Origin: Vespula vulgaris
Lineage: Eukaryota; Arthropoda; Insecta; Hymenoptera; Vespidae
NCBI RefSeq assembly: GCF_905475345.1
Contig: NC_066586.1
Span: 3,574,501-3,638,500, forward strand
Length of the DNA stretch: 64,000 nucleotides
Direction: 5' to 3'
Positions within the stretch are counted from its first letter, which is position 1, and every line of letters begins with the position of its first letter. The notes under the pieces were generated by a model, which saw only the letters and a program-made list of their open reading frames with translations, ran no database searches and was not told the DNA's origin. Shown here in pieces: positions 39,794-49,853 of this stretch. The translations under genes and the position numbers were made by a program.

Positions 39794-42111
39794 GACAGAG
39801 AGACAGAAAAAAAAGTGGAAAAGAGAGAGAGAGAGAGAGAAAAAGAAAGAAAGAAATGCTCGATCATGATGAAAATAAAAAATAAGGAAGGAGAAAAGAG
39901 GAAAAAGAAGTTTAAAAAAAAAAGAAAAAAAAAGAAAAAAAAAGAAAAGAAATAAACACAGACACCGAGTTGGTAACGCACCGGAAAGGTTTCACACGTT
40001 TCTGTATTGGTAAAGAGGGGATGAAAACACAGGAAACGCATTCGTGGAACGCTAACGATGACAAATGAACGCTTATTATCATACCGGACAGTACTGGCGT
40101 AGGACAAAAAACCATTCGTTCAAATTAAGAAGTTGATTTGAATTTAATGATGTTTCGTTTACTTGTTTTACTACATTTTTCGCACTTCTCTCATATTCGT
40201 CATTTCTTTAGCCGTTTCCTTTACCACCCTTCTGTTCTCTCACCTTTCTCCCGCTCTCGCCACTCCCTCGAAACTGACAATTAACTCCGGCTAGTAAAAA
40301 TTATATCAATTCGTATTTACGAAGATGTTTGATGACTTTTTCTTTTACTTTTGTCCGTTCGCGCGTGGAACTTTCACGTTCCTATTTGATTTCTTTTCCT
40401 TTCATTTTTCCAAAGAGAGTTTCTCGAAGGACGGAAAAGTTCGCAGCGATACCGGCCAGACGAAGAATGGCCGATCATAATTTGACGAGACAAATGGGCC
40501 AGACGTTGAAGCAAATGTTTCTTCGGAGCAGCGGCAATCTTTTTACGATGATCGATGTTTTATGCGAGAGGACCAGAAGAAAGAAAAAAGATCGTATCAT
40601 CGAGGATTAGTCGTTGGCCGCAAAAAATAATATAACATCGGAAGTTACGAGGCAAGCAAGTCTAATGAATCAATAGCAAAGAGAAAAGAAAAAAGTTGAA
40701 TAGAAAAAGAAAAAGAAAAAAAAAAGAAGAAGGACACAAATTGATATGAATTTACATTTTAGAAAGGTCCATGCATTTATTAATTATTATCATTTTGTTT
40801 TTCTTCTTATTTTCATAGAATAATTAATAATGTCAGAATATACGTACGTATGTGTGTTCCCTCATTGACAAATATCAAATTAACAAAATCAATTCGTTTT
40901 ATTCGAATAATTATAATTTTGATTGCAAAGAAGAAAATTTGCACGGTAGATATTTGACGACGGTAATATATTTTGTAAAAGTAATAAATTTCTTTAGAAA
41001 ATGATTGAGATTGAACGTAAGTACGTAGCCCGTTGTATCGAAGAAGCCTCGAAACGTTCTTTCTGACGTTGTTTCTTCTTCGTACAAAAGGCACGTGTTA
41101 AATACGCGTCACGCTAGCAAACCGTAAGGACGTGCGTTGTACATTAACGGGGACGAAGGCTCGTTACACTCGGTGGGTAGAGCCGGTCGCAGGTAATCCG
41201 ATTTAATCCTCGCAAAAAGGTGAGTCGAGGGCTCAAGTGGATAAAGCGGGTGTTGCTCGGCCTGTGCAATAGTAGTAGTAATAGTAGTAGTAGTACGTCT
41301 CGACGTGTTCTCCAAAGACCCTACGTAAAGACCTTGTGCTTCGAGTGCCGAACCGTAGACTTTTGTAGAAAAGAATGAATGGTTCTACTCGAAAAGGCAT
41401 TCTTTTCACCTCTTATCTCAAATTGCGAGTTTCCAGAAGCAAATAATTGCCGTACTTACGTTTATCTAATTCGACGTAAAATACGTTCGGAGTAATATGT
41501 TAAAGAAATTTGGAAGTGAAAAAAAAAATACGTTTGTTATCATGAAAAAGAACAAAATATACAAATTGGAATATAGAAAATGTTACGAGAGATTATTTAG
41601 AGATATTTAAAATTCTTATGAAAATACGAAAGGAGAGATTTATAATTTACATAGAAATTTATTACATACATATTTTTTATATCTCACAAAAATATCTTCT
41701 ACCTTTTAAAAGCTCAAAATCGCGTGACTTCTAACACTTTATATTTCCCGTTTACATACTCGTTCACTTAATTAATCGCGTATATCCCTCGAAAATTGAT
41801 ACTTCGTTTAAGATCGGCACGTCAAATTCTTATAAAGTACATTCAATTTATACTTTTATTGAATTTGAAAAAGGTACGTACGCGTTGTTAAAGACTTACG
41901 TTTTAGGGTAAGTAAGTACCTACTTTGAAAGATCGATGCGAGAAAACGTTAGACGACGTTAGACGACGTTGCCGTCGTTCTGAGAGGGTAATTGCGAGGG
42001 GCAGAGCTGAGGGTCTCTCTGCTGAGAAAAATTAATTTCTAGCTTCTTTAAAGTCGCGGCACGTAAACGTGTCTTCCTTAGTGAAGGGATGAGTTTGCGC
42101 GAAGGATGGAG

Positions 42112-42159
<48 letters not shown>

Positions 42160-42362
42160 ATGGTTCGATCAGAAGTCAATAGGATTAACTGGTAGCCTAT
42201 GTGGAACGAGGTCAAGATCGACTTTTCTCTCGACACCTTCGCCTCTCAAAATGAACTTATAACTTCCGTTCGGAAGAACGAGACGCCGAAAGAGATTACC
42301 GGAAGTGGCACTTCCCGGGTAACAAACAGAAACTACCGGTAAACTGCTTTCTGTCTGCCTGC

Positions 42363-42399
<37 letters not shown>

Positions 42400-43666
42400 A
42401 TTATCGCTCGAATTTTCTTTTTCATTCCTTTTTCTCTCATCATTTTCTTCTTCCTCTCTTCCTTCTACTCTTTTCTTTATTTTTCTTATTCTTTTCACTG
42501 CAATGCCTCGATGGTTCGACTAGCAGTTTATAATCTAGTTATTCGACTCACAGCGCATAAACCCTCCGTTGGATTTCTCTCTCTTAGTGACTTTAAAAAG
42601 AGAATAAAAAGAAAAAACAAAAGATACGCTTCTCGATATCGGAAACGTTTCTGACCTAGTCCTCTTTTCTTATTTTTCCCACAGTTCTCGCAAGTTGTCG
42701 GGGTGAGGAGTGCGGACACGAAGAACTTACGAGGTGCGCTAGGCCTCTCAAGAAGATCAGTAACAACGATCTCAGCTTCGTTACGAAGAAGGAGGATCTT
42801 CAAGAGCTATGCCCGTGAGTTTTTCAACTTTGTTAGATCGACTTAACCGAATTTTAATTGGCATCTAATTATATCGACTCTTATTTCTTCTTTTCTTTTT
42901 CTTCTATTAACAAGAATAATTTCGAATATTTTCGATTATCTCGAATAGTTGTATTTCGATTTGCGAAATAGACGATTTATTTCGAGTGTGAATAAATTAG
43001 AACTGTAATAGTAGAGATTTTTCCTTTTATTTAAAGCTTGCAATTAATCGATATGCATATTGACGTTTCATCTGAATAATTCAAACTACCGTCGATTAAT
43101 TTATTAATTAGTTCTCATTAGCTCATTACACTATACCAGTGCTACTTCTCGTTAACATTGACCGCTATTGCTAATGAATAGATCCTAAACAAAGCGGATC
43201 TAATCGGGACTGATATTACATGAATCGAAATTTCAATCATATCGTTTCGCGTTGCAAATACTTTAAATATGTAAAAGTTTTAGTTGTAATCGTATTTAAT
43301 TATTATTATTCATTTTTATATATCGAAGCATTTTTCTTAGTAAAAATCGATGCTCCTCTCAACTCCCATAATCTATGGCTTTAACGTTGGACGATATCTT
43401 GTCGAAGTAGCATACGTACATAGGAAGCTTACGTCGAAACATCTTAAATCTAGTTCTTTAAGACCGGCTTTCCTACCAGATGGTTTTCTTACGAAAAATC
43501 CTCGATTTCATTTTGGTTTTTCCATGTTGGTTGATTTGTATCGCAAACGTGGTAATCTTAAATTCCGTACTCGTATAGAACTTATCTTTGTGGCACCACG
43601 AAAAGTGTCTCTCGACGATTTTCCTTCTTATCTGGAGCTTCTTTTAAATTTTTCTTTTTTTCCTTT

Positions 43667-43708
<42 letters not shown>

Positions 43709-44617
43709 GCGCGCGATTTCTTTTTCCTTTTTCTTCTCTTTTTATCTTTTATTATTATCCCTCTAAAGAAAATGATGTAATCGAATTACTTCACACGCAG
43801 CGTCCACATTTTCCGCATTAAACGTGCCAGAAAGGGCCTTTAACCGCGCCATCGATAATTTCATTAAAAAGCGAGAACACGCGTGGCTTGTTTGGCATTA
43901 TAACTCGTAATCCGAGTATGCTCGAACCATCCCAGAGTATAATGGACCAACCTCGATGTCATATGAGTCCTCGGACCGCAATGAAAATCGCATTAACGGC
44001 CTGGACCTAGACGATTATATGGAATAAAAGAGGAGAACAACCGAATGGCGTCATGCATTTTCGGACTTGTATTCTCCTCTTTGATTTTTATTCGTTGATT
44101 CTCCTACATTCGTTGTACTATTTTTATTTTTCAAAAGAGAACAAAATTTGTTTCGAAAATTCTTTACAATTTTATAAGATACGAAGAAAAAACGAAAACC
44201 GATAAAGAAAGATCAAAATAATGTATTCTATAAATCGTACGTAATCCCGACGGAACGTTCACAAAAATCGAAAATATATTTATTCTGAAAAATAAAATAT
44301 TATCAACAGTATAGTTTCACTGAATGCCATTGTAGCAACTCGTTGATATTTCTAAATTAATATGAGCTAATTGGGATTAAATTAAAGCTTATAAATTAAC
44401 GATGTTTTATAGTTTTAAGTGAATTTGTCAAGATTTATATAAACATGAGATACTATTCATAATTCATCTGATACCACGAATCATATTTCATGAAAAAGTA
44501 GTCGTAAATTTAATTACGTAAAACGTTTGAATAAAAAGTATTAGCTTATGTATGCAATAACAAACAAAGTAGAAAATTAAAATATAGAATATTAATGATC
44601 GTTATCTTATTTTATAT

Positions 44618-44660
<43 letters not shown>

Positions 44661-45121
44661 CTTTCATATGTAAAATTTCAATTAAAGTTGGCTAGCTCGT
44701 TGAATTGAACGAGCGTATAATAAATTATAAATGAAAGTACGCACATAGGTTAACTTTAGCTTTACCATTTTCTTCTCCGAGTGCCTCGGGTAAGTCGAGT
44801 TTCGACGATTTTCTCGCGTGTGCAGGATTGAAATTGAAATCTGAAATTTAGATGCCTTTCGCCCTTCGGCAAGGTAACGTCTTGCTGCAAAGCCTAAACC
44901 ATTTTTCGCGTTACAGAGAAATGTAAAGAAAGCACGTAGAAAATTCTTTTTCGACGTTGAAGCCTTGACTTGCAGTATTGTTCAAGGTCGCGAGCTACCT
45001 CGATACTCGAGGTGAAGTAGGTACCTAGTTATATTGAAAGTTCTGAAGAAGATGTAGATTGAGTGGATGAAGGAAAAAAATGAAAAAAAAGAAAGGTCAA
45101 ATTCGTAAGAAAGAAAGAGAT

Positions 45122-45163
<42 letters not shown>

Positions 45164-46233
45164 AAGGAAGCATGGAAGCTTTTTAATATATATTCTTTTA
45201 TCTCTTTTCTCTACCTTGCCTCTTATCTTATATCATAAGAATCGCGATTTCCTTGATTTTTTTCTTCCTTCCTTTTTCTCTACGAATTCTATAAAACTTT
45301 CATTGACACTAAAATTATAAACTTATTTACGACTCAACCTAAAGAGAATAGGAATCAGAAGAGAAAAGGAACATTTAGATATTGAAGGAAAGCATATAAT
45401 AATAATTATATCATTTCGAAAGAAAAAAATTTTACTGGAGTTAATACAAATTTTCATTTGAAATTAGCGAACCACTCTATATCCTCTTAAACGAAATTAG
45501 AAAATTGTCTAATTTCACTTACACGTTCTTTCGTATCCTCAAATTCAAAGTTAATACTTCGATATTAGCTTTTCTTTGTGGTTGTTCTTAACTGATCCAA
45601 TATATACGCTTATACGCATACATATACATACATCCAAATTTAATTCAAATATTCGAGGAACCAAAGCAATGATGATACGATTTCAATTAGGCCAAAATCA
45701 ATTAGTTAAATGAAATCGATTGCATCGAATATTCGAAGGGAGAGAAAATACATTTTACAAAGCATATTAACAAATTTTCTATTTCCCGTTTTCTTTGTCG
45801 ATCTTTCCAGAGATATCCAGGCTGGCATGAAGTGCATCAAGACATACACCGTCAAGTGCATGAAGGACAAACAGAGGGAACACTTTAACTCTTTGTACAC
45901 GGGAACAAACCAAGCGATTATGGAACTTTGCCAGGATGGTCCTTACCAGGACGGTAAGTGCGCTGGACCGTCTTAACGTTCGAGTTTCGCGGCCGTGCAA
46001 TTTCCTCGAGAAAATCGATAAATTCAAGACGCATTCGAGATAGCCATTTCGCCGGTTACTGCGTTCTGTCCTTTACGGAATCAAAGGAAATCCCTTTTCT
46101 CTCTCTCTCTCTCTCTCTCCCTCCCTCCCTCTCTCCCTCTACTTCTCTCTCTCTCGTTTTCGGCAATTCAGTCTTCTACATACATGTATATGTGTATACG
46201 AGTATGCGAGAGAGAGAGATAGATAGATAGAAG

Positions 46234-46265
<32 letters not shown>

Positions 46266-48400
46266 AAGACGATACACGCGCGATATTCCCGTAATCTCGA
46301 GAGTGCCGAATGCATTATTGAGTCGAGTGCCGGTCGCTATCTCTGACCGTGCCGTATCCCTCTAATCTCGAAACACAGAGATAGCTCGAAACTAGCCGCG
46401 TGATCTCTCTCCCCTTCTCCCTTCCTCTCCCTCTCTCTCTGTCTCTCTCTCTCCCTCCCACCCTCCCTCTATCTTCACTTATCGGATATCTTATTGGATC
46501 ACATCGCATCGGTTTCGCACGAACGATGACCCAACCTTTCTACGATGTAATTTAATATATCTACTATTTGACGTACTTTTTTCTCGAGTTACAATGATTT
46601 AACTTAAACGTTCGGCCATCCATTTCTTTCTTTGTAATTATTTAACAGATCGGTTGTATTAATAAATGAAGACGAGAGTTATTTTATCTTCCTCCGGGTC
46701 TCGTTGTTTTTAATACTATAATGTAATATTTATCGTTTGAATGTTCATGATACTTATGAACACTTTGATGTATTTCTGATTTCAGAGTATCTGCAACACG
46801 CACCCTGTATGCAGAAAGTTAGGAATGAGTATGATCTCTGTTACAAGAAATACGAGAAGACCACTCAAGGAATGGAGAGAGAAAATCGTACGGGAGGTGC
46901 TAACAGTTCTCTCAAATCGGTTTGTTGGTAAGTGAGGTATTCTGTATACGAGGGAAAGAAACGGAGGAAGGAGAGTTATAAAGTGAGAGAATTTTAGTTT
47001 ATTTAACAAATAATTTGAATGTTTAATATCATTTTTTTTTCTTTTTCTTTTTTTTTCGTTATATTTTTTAGAAGATCTTATTATCGTCTTCACATTGACA
47101 TTTATCTTTTCGTTATTTGATTTTGCGAGGAAAGAGATCGATAAATTAAAGTAGCCAGCTTTGTCGTTGACTTCTCTCGCAATCTTTATCTTTTCTCTTT
47201 TATTTCTTTCACGTCGGAAGTTTCACTTTATCGCGATACGTTTCTCGAATCGAAATTCATTGACGTTGAACGTCGAAACGCTGAGTGCGCTCAGATTTCT
47301 ACGAAATTTGATCTTTAATTTATATCATTGAAATCGTTCGTATTCATTGTTTGTATCCGGTTCTCTTTATTCTTGTTAAAGTTTAGTAAAATACTACTTG
47401 AAACGGGATGGTATGTCAATGTTTCAAGTGTGCATGTTGAAATTGAATATTTAACAAATATTTTTAAAGTTAATTACATTCCATATCTTTTCAAATATTT
47501 TTACATAACAATTATTTGTTTATTGAAAACATTCGTACAGAACGAATTTATTTTTTAATGTTATTTCGTTCGAATAAATAGGATATTGAATTTCAGCGAT
47601 TATCCGAGATAAACCTATCGAATTTATATCCATATTCCGTGTTTCATTTGATACATTTTTTTTATCCATTTATTCACTTTCAATACTTTTTATATAATAA
47701 ACCAAATAACATCACGAGTCACGATGGATCTCATTAACATAACAAGACTAAACAAGTACCAAAATAACATAAATACATAATCTCTCTAATCGCAAAAATT
47801 TACTAAAATTATACTATTTGAAACGCTAATTTTCTCTCTCTCTCTCTTTCTCTCTTTTTTTTTCTTCTTTTTCCCTTTGCATACATTTTTCACATTTTTT
47901 CATCGTCAAAAACTACGTCAAATTTTACCTTGAAATATCACAAATATTATCATTAGAATAACTCATTTTTTATTAACTGACTTAAAAGCATAGTTTAAGT
48001 AGATTTAAATGATCATAAATCCTTCTTGTTCGGTAAATGAGCCCGTGTTTTGATAACTCTCGATTTTTCTTATTTCTTTTTTTTCTTAACTCAAAGCAAC
48101 CTTGACATCGTCTTAATACTTTCAACGAAGTCTTGCATGAATTTTCATACGTAATGAATGGAAAATAAACATACTTGTCGCTTATGTGCATTGATCTAAT
48201 AAAAGTTCAGGCGGTCATATATGAAAAATCATGAGTGTCAATAGACTCACGAGAAGAAACGCAACTAGATATTAATAGATAATAAATATCTGTCGTAGAT
48301 ATCGTCTTTTGAAAGTTCATTTTTCAACGCTTTGCCAGTTGCGCACGCGCATTCACAGAAACGATATTTCCACTTCCTCGGATCTTCTCTCTTTCTCTTC

Positions 48401-48444
<44 letters not shown>

Positions 48445-49645
48445 CCCAAAGGATGCACGAGTTCAAAAGCTGCAACAGACCGTGTTAGAGATAGGCTAAT
48501 GACATTACACTCTATGTACATCCATCAACCTGAAAACCTGCCTTGTGTATTTACACGCGGTTGTTCGCGAGATCACAACGGCGAAACGACACGACGAGAA
48601 AACTGAGAAGACTCATTCTCTATATTTCGTTCTCTCTTTGATCAGCAAATACATTTTTTCTATTCGGTTCGGTCTAGCTTCGGTATTCATCGATCATTTG
48701 AATATTTTACAAAAAAAACTATTTTTAAATTTTCATTTGTATGATTGAATATTTTGATACTATATCGTGTAATATTAATAATTGTTAGAAAAGTATGTAT
48801 ATCATAATCATTTGTCGGATAAAAATTATTTTTTACGAATATAAGAAAGAAACCATCGTAGATACACAATTTGGAAAACAATTGCGTTTAATTACATGAC
48901 ACATTTATTATGAGATATAAGGACGTTGAAAGCAACATTGAATAACAATTTAACAAGATGAAATTTCAATGGTTTTTTCCAATCTGTCTGTTGCAGTGCC
49001 TTCAAGGAATATCTAGAGTGTTCGCATCATACGGTACGCCGACAGTGTGGCGATGACACGGCGCGATTCACAAAGGAATTCCTCGACAGGATGTCAGATT
49101 CGCTTTTGAAGGTAAATATTTGCTACTTTTATCCTGGAGTGGAAAAGTTGTCGCTAAAGTAGCGTCGTCTACTGCAGCAACTTCACGTCACTTTGTCCTT
49201 TTTTTTCTCTTTCTCTTTTTCTTATTTTCCAATCTTTTGTGACACACGAATCGATTAGCTCCAACCAGTGACCTAATTTTCAAGACTTGATATCCTAGGT
49301 TTTAACGTCAACTTTTTCCCTTTCCTTTCTTTCTCTTGGATCTCGACCGTGTTATTTAATATCTGTCATATTTATAATGCATTTGAACAAAAACTTTTGT
49401 TTTCATTTTATTTAAATCCATAATGGACCGTCAAAATTATTTATTCAACTTGTTCCCATCGATCTCGAATGGAACCAGAGACGATAACGAAGCATTTTTG
49501 TTTTTCCCTTTTTCCGTTTCAGACGCATTGTGCATCGTACAGCCAAAAGGAGTGCGCGATGGAAAGCGGAGCTGATCGAACGTGGAGAAATATCGAGTTG
49601 ATCTTGCCAATGGTGTTTGTTTTTCTCGCGAGGTATTTCACGTAA
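21453..49645 (+). CDS. Secreted, probably GPI-anchored cysteine-rich protein (six coding exons)
   Basis: Joined exons 21453-21516, 42685-42814, 45811-45953, 46786-46927, 48997-49111 and 49523-49645 total 717 bases, or 238 residues plus stop. Every junction is GT-AG and in phase. Residues 1-28 form a signal peptide (hydrophobic core WFALLMTAFYSLLA). The mature part has 14 cysteines, at 31, 39, 64, 73, 81, 105, 120, 131, 159, 160, 168, 177, 201 and 209. Two N-glycosylation sequons (NRT 146, NSS 152) lie in one linker. The tail ILPMVFVFLARYF after a small-residue stretch (ESGA, 212-215) resembles a GPI-anchor signal. It is therefore probably an outer-surface or secreted disulfide-bonded protein. 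I do not recognise a named family; the TRCARPL, MKCIKTYTVKCM and AFKEYLEC stretches resemble conserved unnamed arthropod secreted proteins as I remember them. A stop-only alternative to the GPI tail would be a short membrane anchor. Function is unknown. Confidence 0.82.
21949..22002. repeat. Compound (GGAA)n-(CGAA)n microsatellite
   Basis: A GGAA array (to about 21979) passes directly into a CGAA array of five units. Confidence 0.85.
23999..24046. repeat. (TA)n microsatellite
   Basis: Uninterrupted TA run with one TG near the end. Confidence 0.9.
24360..24560. promoter_or_regulatory. GC-rich promoter-like block in intron 1
   Basis: It contains GGCCACGTGG (E-box CACGTG), CGCGGCGCTT, ATGACGTAG (CRE-like) and CCGATTGG (reverse CCAAT) within about 120 bases, in a segment much richer in CpG than its surroundings. 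It could be an alternative promoter or an enhancer. No linked start codon with a convincing downstream exon is seen. Confidence 0.35.
24916..25006. repeat. (CT)n-rich tract
   Basis: CTCTCC/CTCTTT interrupted pyrimidine run; the Ser/Leu open frames across it are artefacts. Confidence 0.85.
25611..25848. repeat. Two (GA)n microsatellites
   Basis: GA runs at 25611-25658 and about 25807-25848, separated by ordinary unique sequence. Confidence 0.85.
26689..26734. repeat. (TA)n microsatellite with CA tail
   Basis: About 22 TA units followed by ACACACAT. Confidence 0.9.
27050..27122. repeat. (CT)n followed by (CTATCT)n
   Basis: A long CT run changes into four hexamer CTATCT units. Confidence 0.9.
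29296..29447. repeat. (GA)n with higher-order GATATGGGAGAGA units
   Basis: Three near-identical units of GA repeat plus ATATGGG spacing, then GA with CAGACA interruptions. Both strands produce long but spurious frames. Confidence 0.85.
29480..29640. promoter_or_regulatory. CpG-rich island-like block in intron 1
   Basis: Unique sequence with GACCAATCGG (CCAAT box), GCGGTCGCGCGCGTG and several CG dinucleotides, the most GC-dense stretch of its neighbourhood. It may be a promoter or enhancer. No transcript is demonstrable from sequence. Confidence 0.35.
29920..29983. repeat. Perfect 26-bp inverted repeat (hairpin)
   Basis: The arm at 29920-29945 is the exact reverse complement of the arm at 29958-29983 (shared core TCACTTTCACAGACTATA), with a 12-base TA-rich loop. 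It is followed at once by a long (TA)n run. The arms show no decay, so the structure is young or maintained. Confidence 0.9.
29984..30038. repeat. (TA)n microsatellite
   Basis: Uninterrupted TA dinucleotides directly abutting the perfect palindrome. Confidence 0.9.
31625..31853. repeat. (TA)n-(GA)n compound and second (GA)n run
   Basis: TA from about 31625 to 31665 switches abruptly to GA up to about 31710. A further long GA run covers 31797-31853. Confidence 0.9.
32161..32253. repeat. (TA)n joined to alternating GT/CA/GC tract
   Basis: TA repeat to about 32203, then 48 bases of perfect purine-pyrimidine alternation (32206-32253) including GTGTGTACACAC. This sequence class is prone to Z-DNA and cruciform formation. 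Confidence 0.85.
32405..32652. mobile_element. Decayed MITE-like element with terminal inverted repeats
   Basis: GGTGTTCAATTTAACTTTA at 32405-32423 matches the reverse complement of 32634-32652 (GGTGTCCCATTTATCTTGA) at 15 of 19 positions. They enclose about 210 bases of AT-rich sequence without a transposase. Length and layout fit a non-autonomous DNA transposon remnant. No clear target-site duplication was seen, and the family was not identified. Confidence 0.45.
33090..33370. promoter_or_regulatory. Repeat-free candidate regulatory block
   Basis: It contains TTTTATG (Caudal/AbdB-like) and CACAATGG (Sox-like), then later GCATAAATAATGATCC. No simple repeats occur in 280 bases, whereas both flanks are repeat-rich. 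There is no coding signal. Confidence 0.3.
34209..34275. repeat. (GA)n microsatellite
   Basis: GA run with AAAG and GGTAGAGG interruptions. Confidence 0.85.
34750..34985. repeat. Long polypyrimidine tract
   Basis: About 235 bases dominated by C and T in no fixed unit, open in three frames on the plus strand as Phe/Ser/Leu-rich translations that are not genes. Confidence 0.75.
35382..35405. repeat. (AC)n microsatellite
   Basis: About 12 AC units. Confidence 0.9.
36596..36684. repeat. (GA)n microsatellite
   Basis: Uninterrupted GA at about 36621-36668 with AAAGAG flanks. Confidence 0.9.
37975..38052. repeat. (CT)n-rich tract
   Basis: CT repeats with TATCT variants. Confidence 0.85.
38890..39170. 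promoter_or_regulatory. Repeat-free candidate regulatory block
   Basis: It includes an inverted GGTACCTAGC/AATAGGTAC pair, ATTATGCAAAG (POU-like), AATTTATTTAATT (homeodomain-like) and GGAAAATGGCCGGCGG. It is unique, relatively GC-rich and without a coding frame of note, and it is followed by ordinary AT-rich DNA. Confidence 0.3.
39478..39522. repeat. (TA)n microsatellite
   Basis: Uninterrupted TA run of about 45 bases. Confidence 0.9.
39756..39952. repeat. (GA)n and A-rich purine tract
   Basis: GA runs with GACAGACAGA, then AAAG/AAAAAG-rich purines, nearly 200 bases of almost pure purine on the plus strand. Confidence 0.85.
42111..42400. repeat. (GA)n at 42111-42156 and (CT)n at 42363-42400
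   Basis: Two opposite-polarity microsatellites shortly before exon 2, about 200 bases apart. They could pair in the pre-mRNA. Confidence 0.85.
42685..42814 (+). CDS. Exon 2: end of signal peptide and first cysteines
   Basis: The acceptor is TTTTTCCCACAG and the donor CC|GTGAGT. It covers residues 22-64 plus two bases of codon 65. It supplies the predicted cleavage region (LLASCRG|EEC) and Cys31, 39 and 64. A second AG ten bases in would break the frame. Confidence 0.82.
43672..43707. repeat. (CT)n microsatellite
   Basis: Uninterrupted CT run within intron 2. Confidence 0.9.
43790..44040. promoter_or_regulatory. Repeat-free candidate regulatory block in intron 2
   Basis: About 250 bases of mixed composition (AAAGGGCCTTTAACCGCG, ATCGATAATTTCATTAAAAA, CCATCCCAGAG and similar) with no simple repeats and no long frame. 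It stands out from its neighbours, so it could be a conserved non-coding element. Confidence 0.28.
44621..44659. repeat. (TA)n microsatellite
   Basis: Uninterrupted TA run. Confidence 0.9.
45124..45161. repeat. (GA)n microsatellite
   Basis: Uninterrupted GA run. Confidence 0.9.
45811..45953 (+). CDS. Exon 3: cysteine-rich core
   Basis: The acceptor is ATCTTTCCAG and the donor ACG|GTAAGT. It covers the last base of codon 65 through the first base of codon 113, including MKCIKTYTVKCM and IMELCQDGPYQD (Cys73, 81, 105). Codon use and composition are clearly coding. Confidence 0.88.
45954..46785 (+). other. Intron 3, 832 bases
   Basis: Holds CT repeats (46096-46155), GA repeats (46207-46269) and a CTCTCC-rich tract near 46410-46470. 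No gene. Confidence 0.8.
46096..46269. repeat. (CT)n and (GA)n/(GATA)n microsatellites
   Basis: Opposite-polarity runs at 46096-46155 and 46207-46269 inside intron 3. Confidence 0.85.
46786..46927 (+). CDS. Exon 4: cysteine pair region and N-glycosylation sites
   Basis: The acceptor is CTGATTTCAG and the donor TG|GTAAGT. It encodes residues 113 (rest) to 159 plus two bases of codon 160, with Cys120, Cys131, Cys159 and sequons at Asn146 and Asn152 in a polar linker. Confidence 0.86.
46928..48996 (+). other. Intron 4, 2.1 kb
   Basis: AT-rich, with a (CT)n run at 48383-48442. No exon signal. Confidence 0.8.
48383..48442. repeat. (CT)n microsatellite
   Basis: CT run with TTTCTC flanks. Confidence 0.88.
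48997..49111 (+). CDS. Exon 5: C-terminal cysteine segment
   Basis: The acceptor is CTGTTGCAG and the donor AAG|GTAAAT. It completes codon 160 (giving adjacent Cys159-Cys160) and encodes AFKEYLECSHHTVRRQCG and FTKEFLDRMSDSLLK, up to residue 198. Confidence 0.86.
49112..49522 (+). other. Intron 5, 411 bases
   Basis: T-rich intron ending in TTTTTCCGTTTCAG. Nothing else seen. Confidence 0.8.
49523..49645 (+). CDS. Exon 6: last cysteines, hydrophobic tail and stop
   Basis: It encodes residues 199-238, with Cys201 and Cys209, a small-residue stretch ESGA, then a hydrophobic segment ending FLARYFT and TAA at 49643-49645. The tail layout suggests GPI attachment. Confidence 0.84.
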   Translation, partial: THCASYSQKECAMESGADRTWRNIELILPMVFVFLARYFT

Positions 49646-49837
49646 ACGTCCATGCGTTCGCTAGCCTCCATGGACGTCACCGATGATGCCGGAAAGAAGG
49701 GCAATTTCCGTGCAGGCCCTTCGAAGGGGCTATATTTTCGAAAGAAACGATGTCGGTCGAGAGGAGGAAAGATGCTAGAAAGACCAACAACGATTTTTCT
49801 TTTTTTTTCCTTTTTCTTTCTTTTTGGAAGACCAACG

Positions 49838-49853
49838 AATAAAAAGGAATAAA
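49838..49853 (+). terminator. Tandem AATAAA polyadenylation signals
   Basis: AATAAA occurs at 49838-49843 and 49848-49853, about 200 bases after the stop of the six-exon gene. They are candidate 3' ends; a longer 3'UTR is possible. Confidence 0.45.

Larger units (their letters stand above)
21517..42684 (+). other. Intron 1, 21.2 kb
   Basis: It runs from GTAAGT to TTTTCCCACAG. No nested gene was recognised on either strand. It holds more than twenty microsatellites, a perfect 26-bp palindrome (29920-29983) and a MITE-like element (32405-32652). It also contains repeat-free GC-rich blocks near 24350-24560, 25010-25140, 29480-29640, 33090-33370, 34375-34500 and 38890-39170 that are candidates for regulatory elements. 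Long first introns often carry enhancers; that use here is inference. Confidence 0.75.
42815..45810 (+). other. Intron 2, 3.0 kb
   Basis: It contains a CT microsatellite (43672-43707), a TA run (44621-44659), a GA run (45124-45161) and a repeat-free block (43790-44040). A small perfect stem GCTCGTT/AACGAGC lies at 44695-44714. No nested gene. Confidence 0.7.

Noticed and set aside
40329..40610. 93-codon plus-strand frame in intron 1
   Set aside because: Low-complexity Phe/Ser start and Arg/Lys end, no domain, no supporting splice sites.
45710..45976. 88-codon continuous frame over exon 3
   Set aside because: Only the part between 45811 and 45953 is exon; the ends read into introns past good splice sites.
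46737..46931. 64-codon continuous frame over exon 4
   Set aside because: Its start lies in intron 3 and its end passes the GTAAGT donor; the real coding part is 46786-46927.
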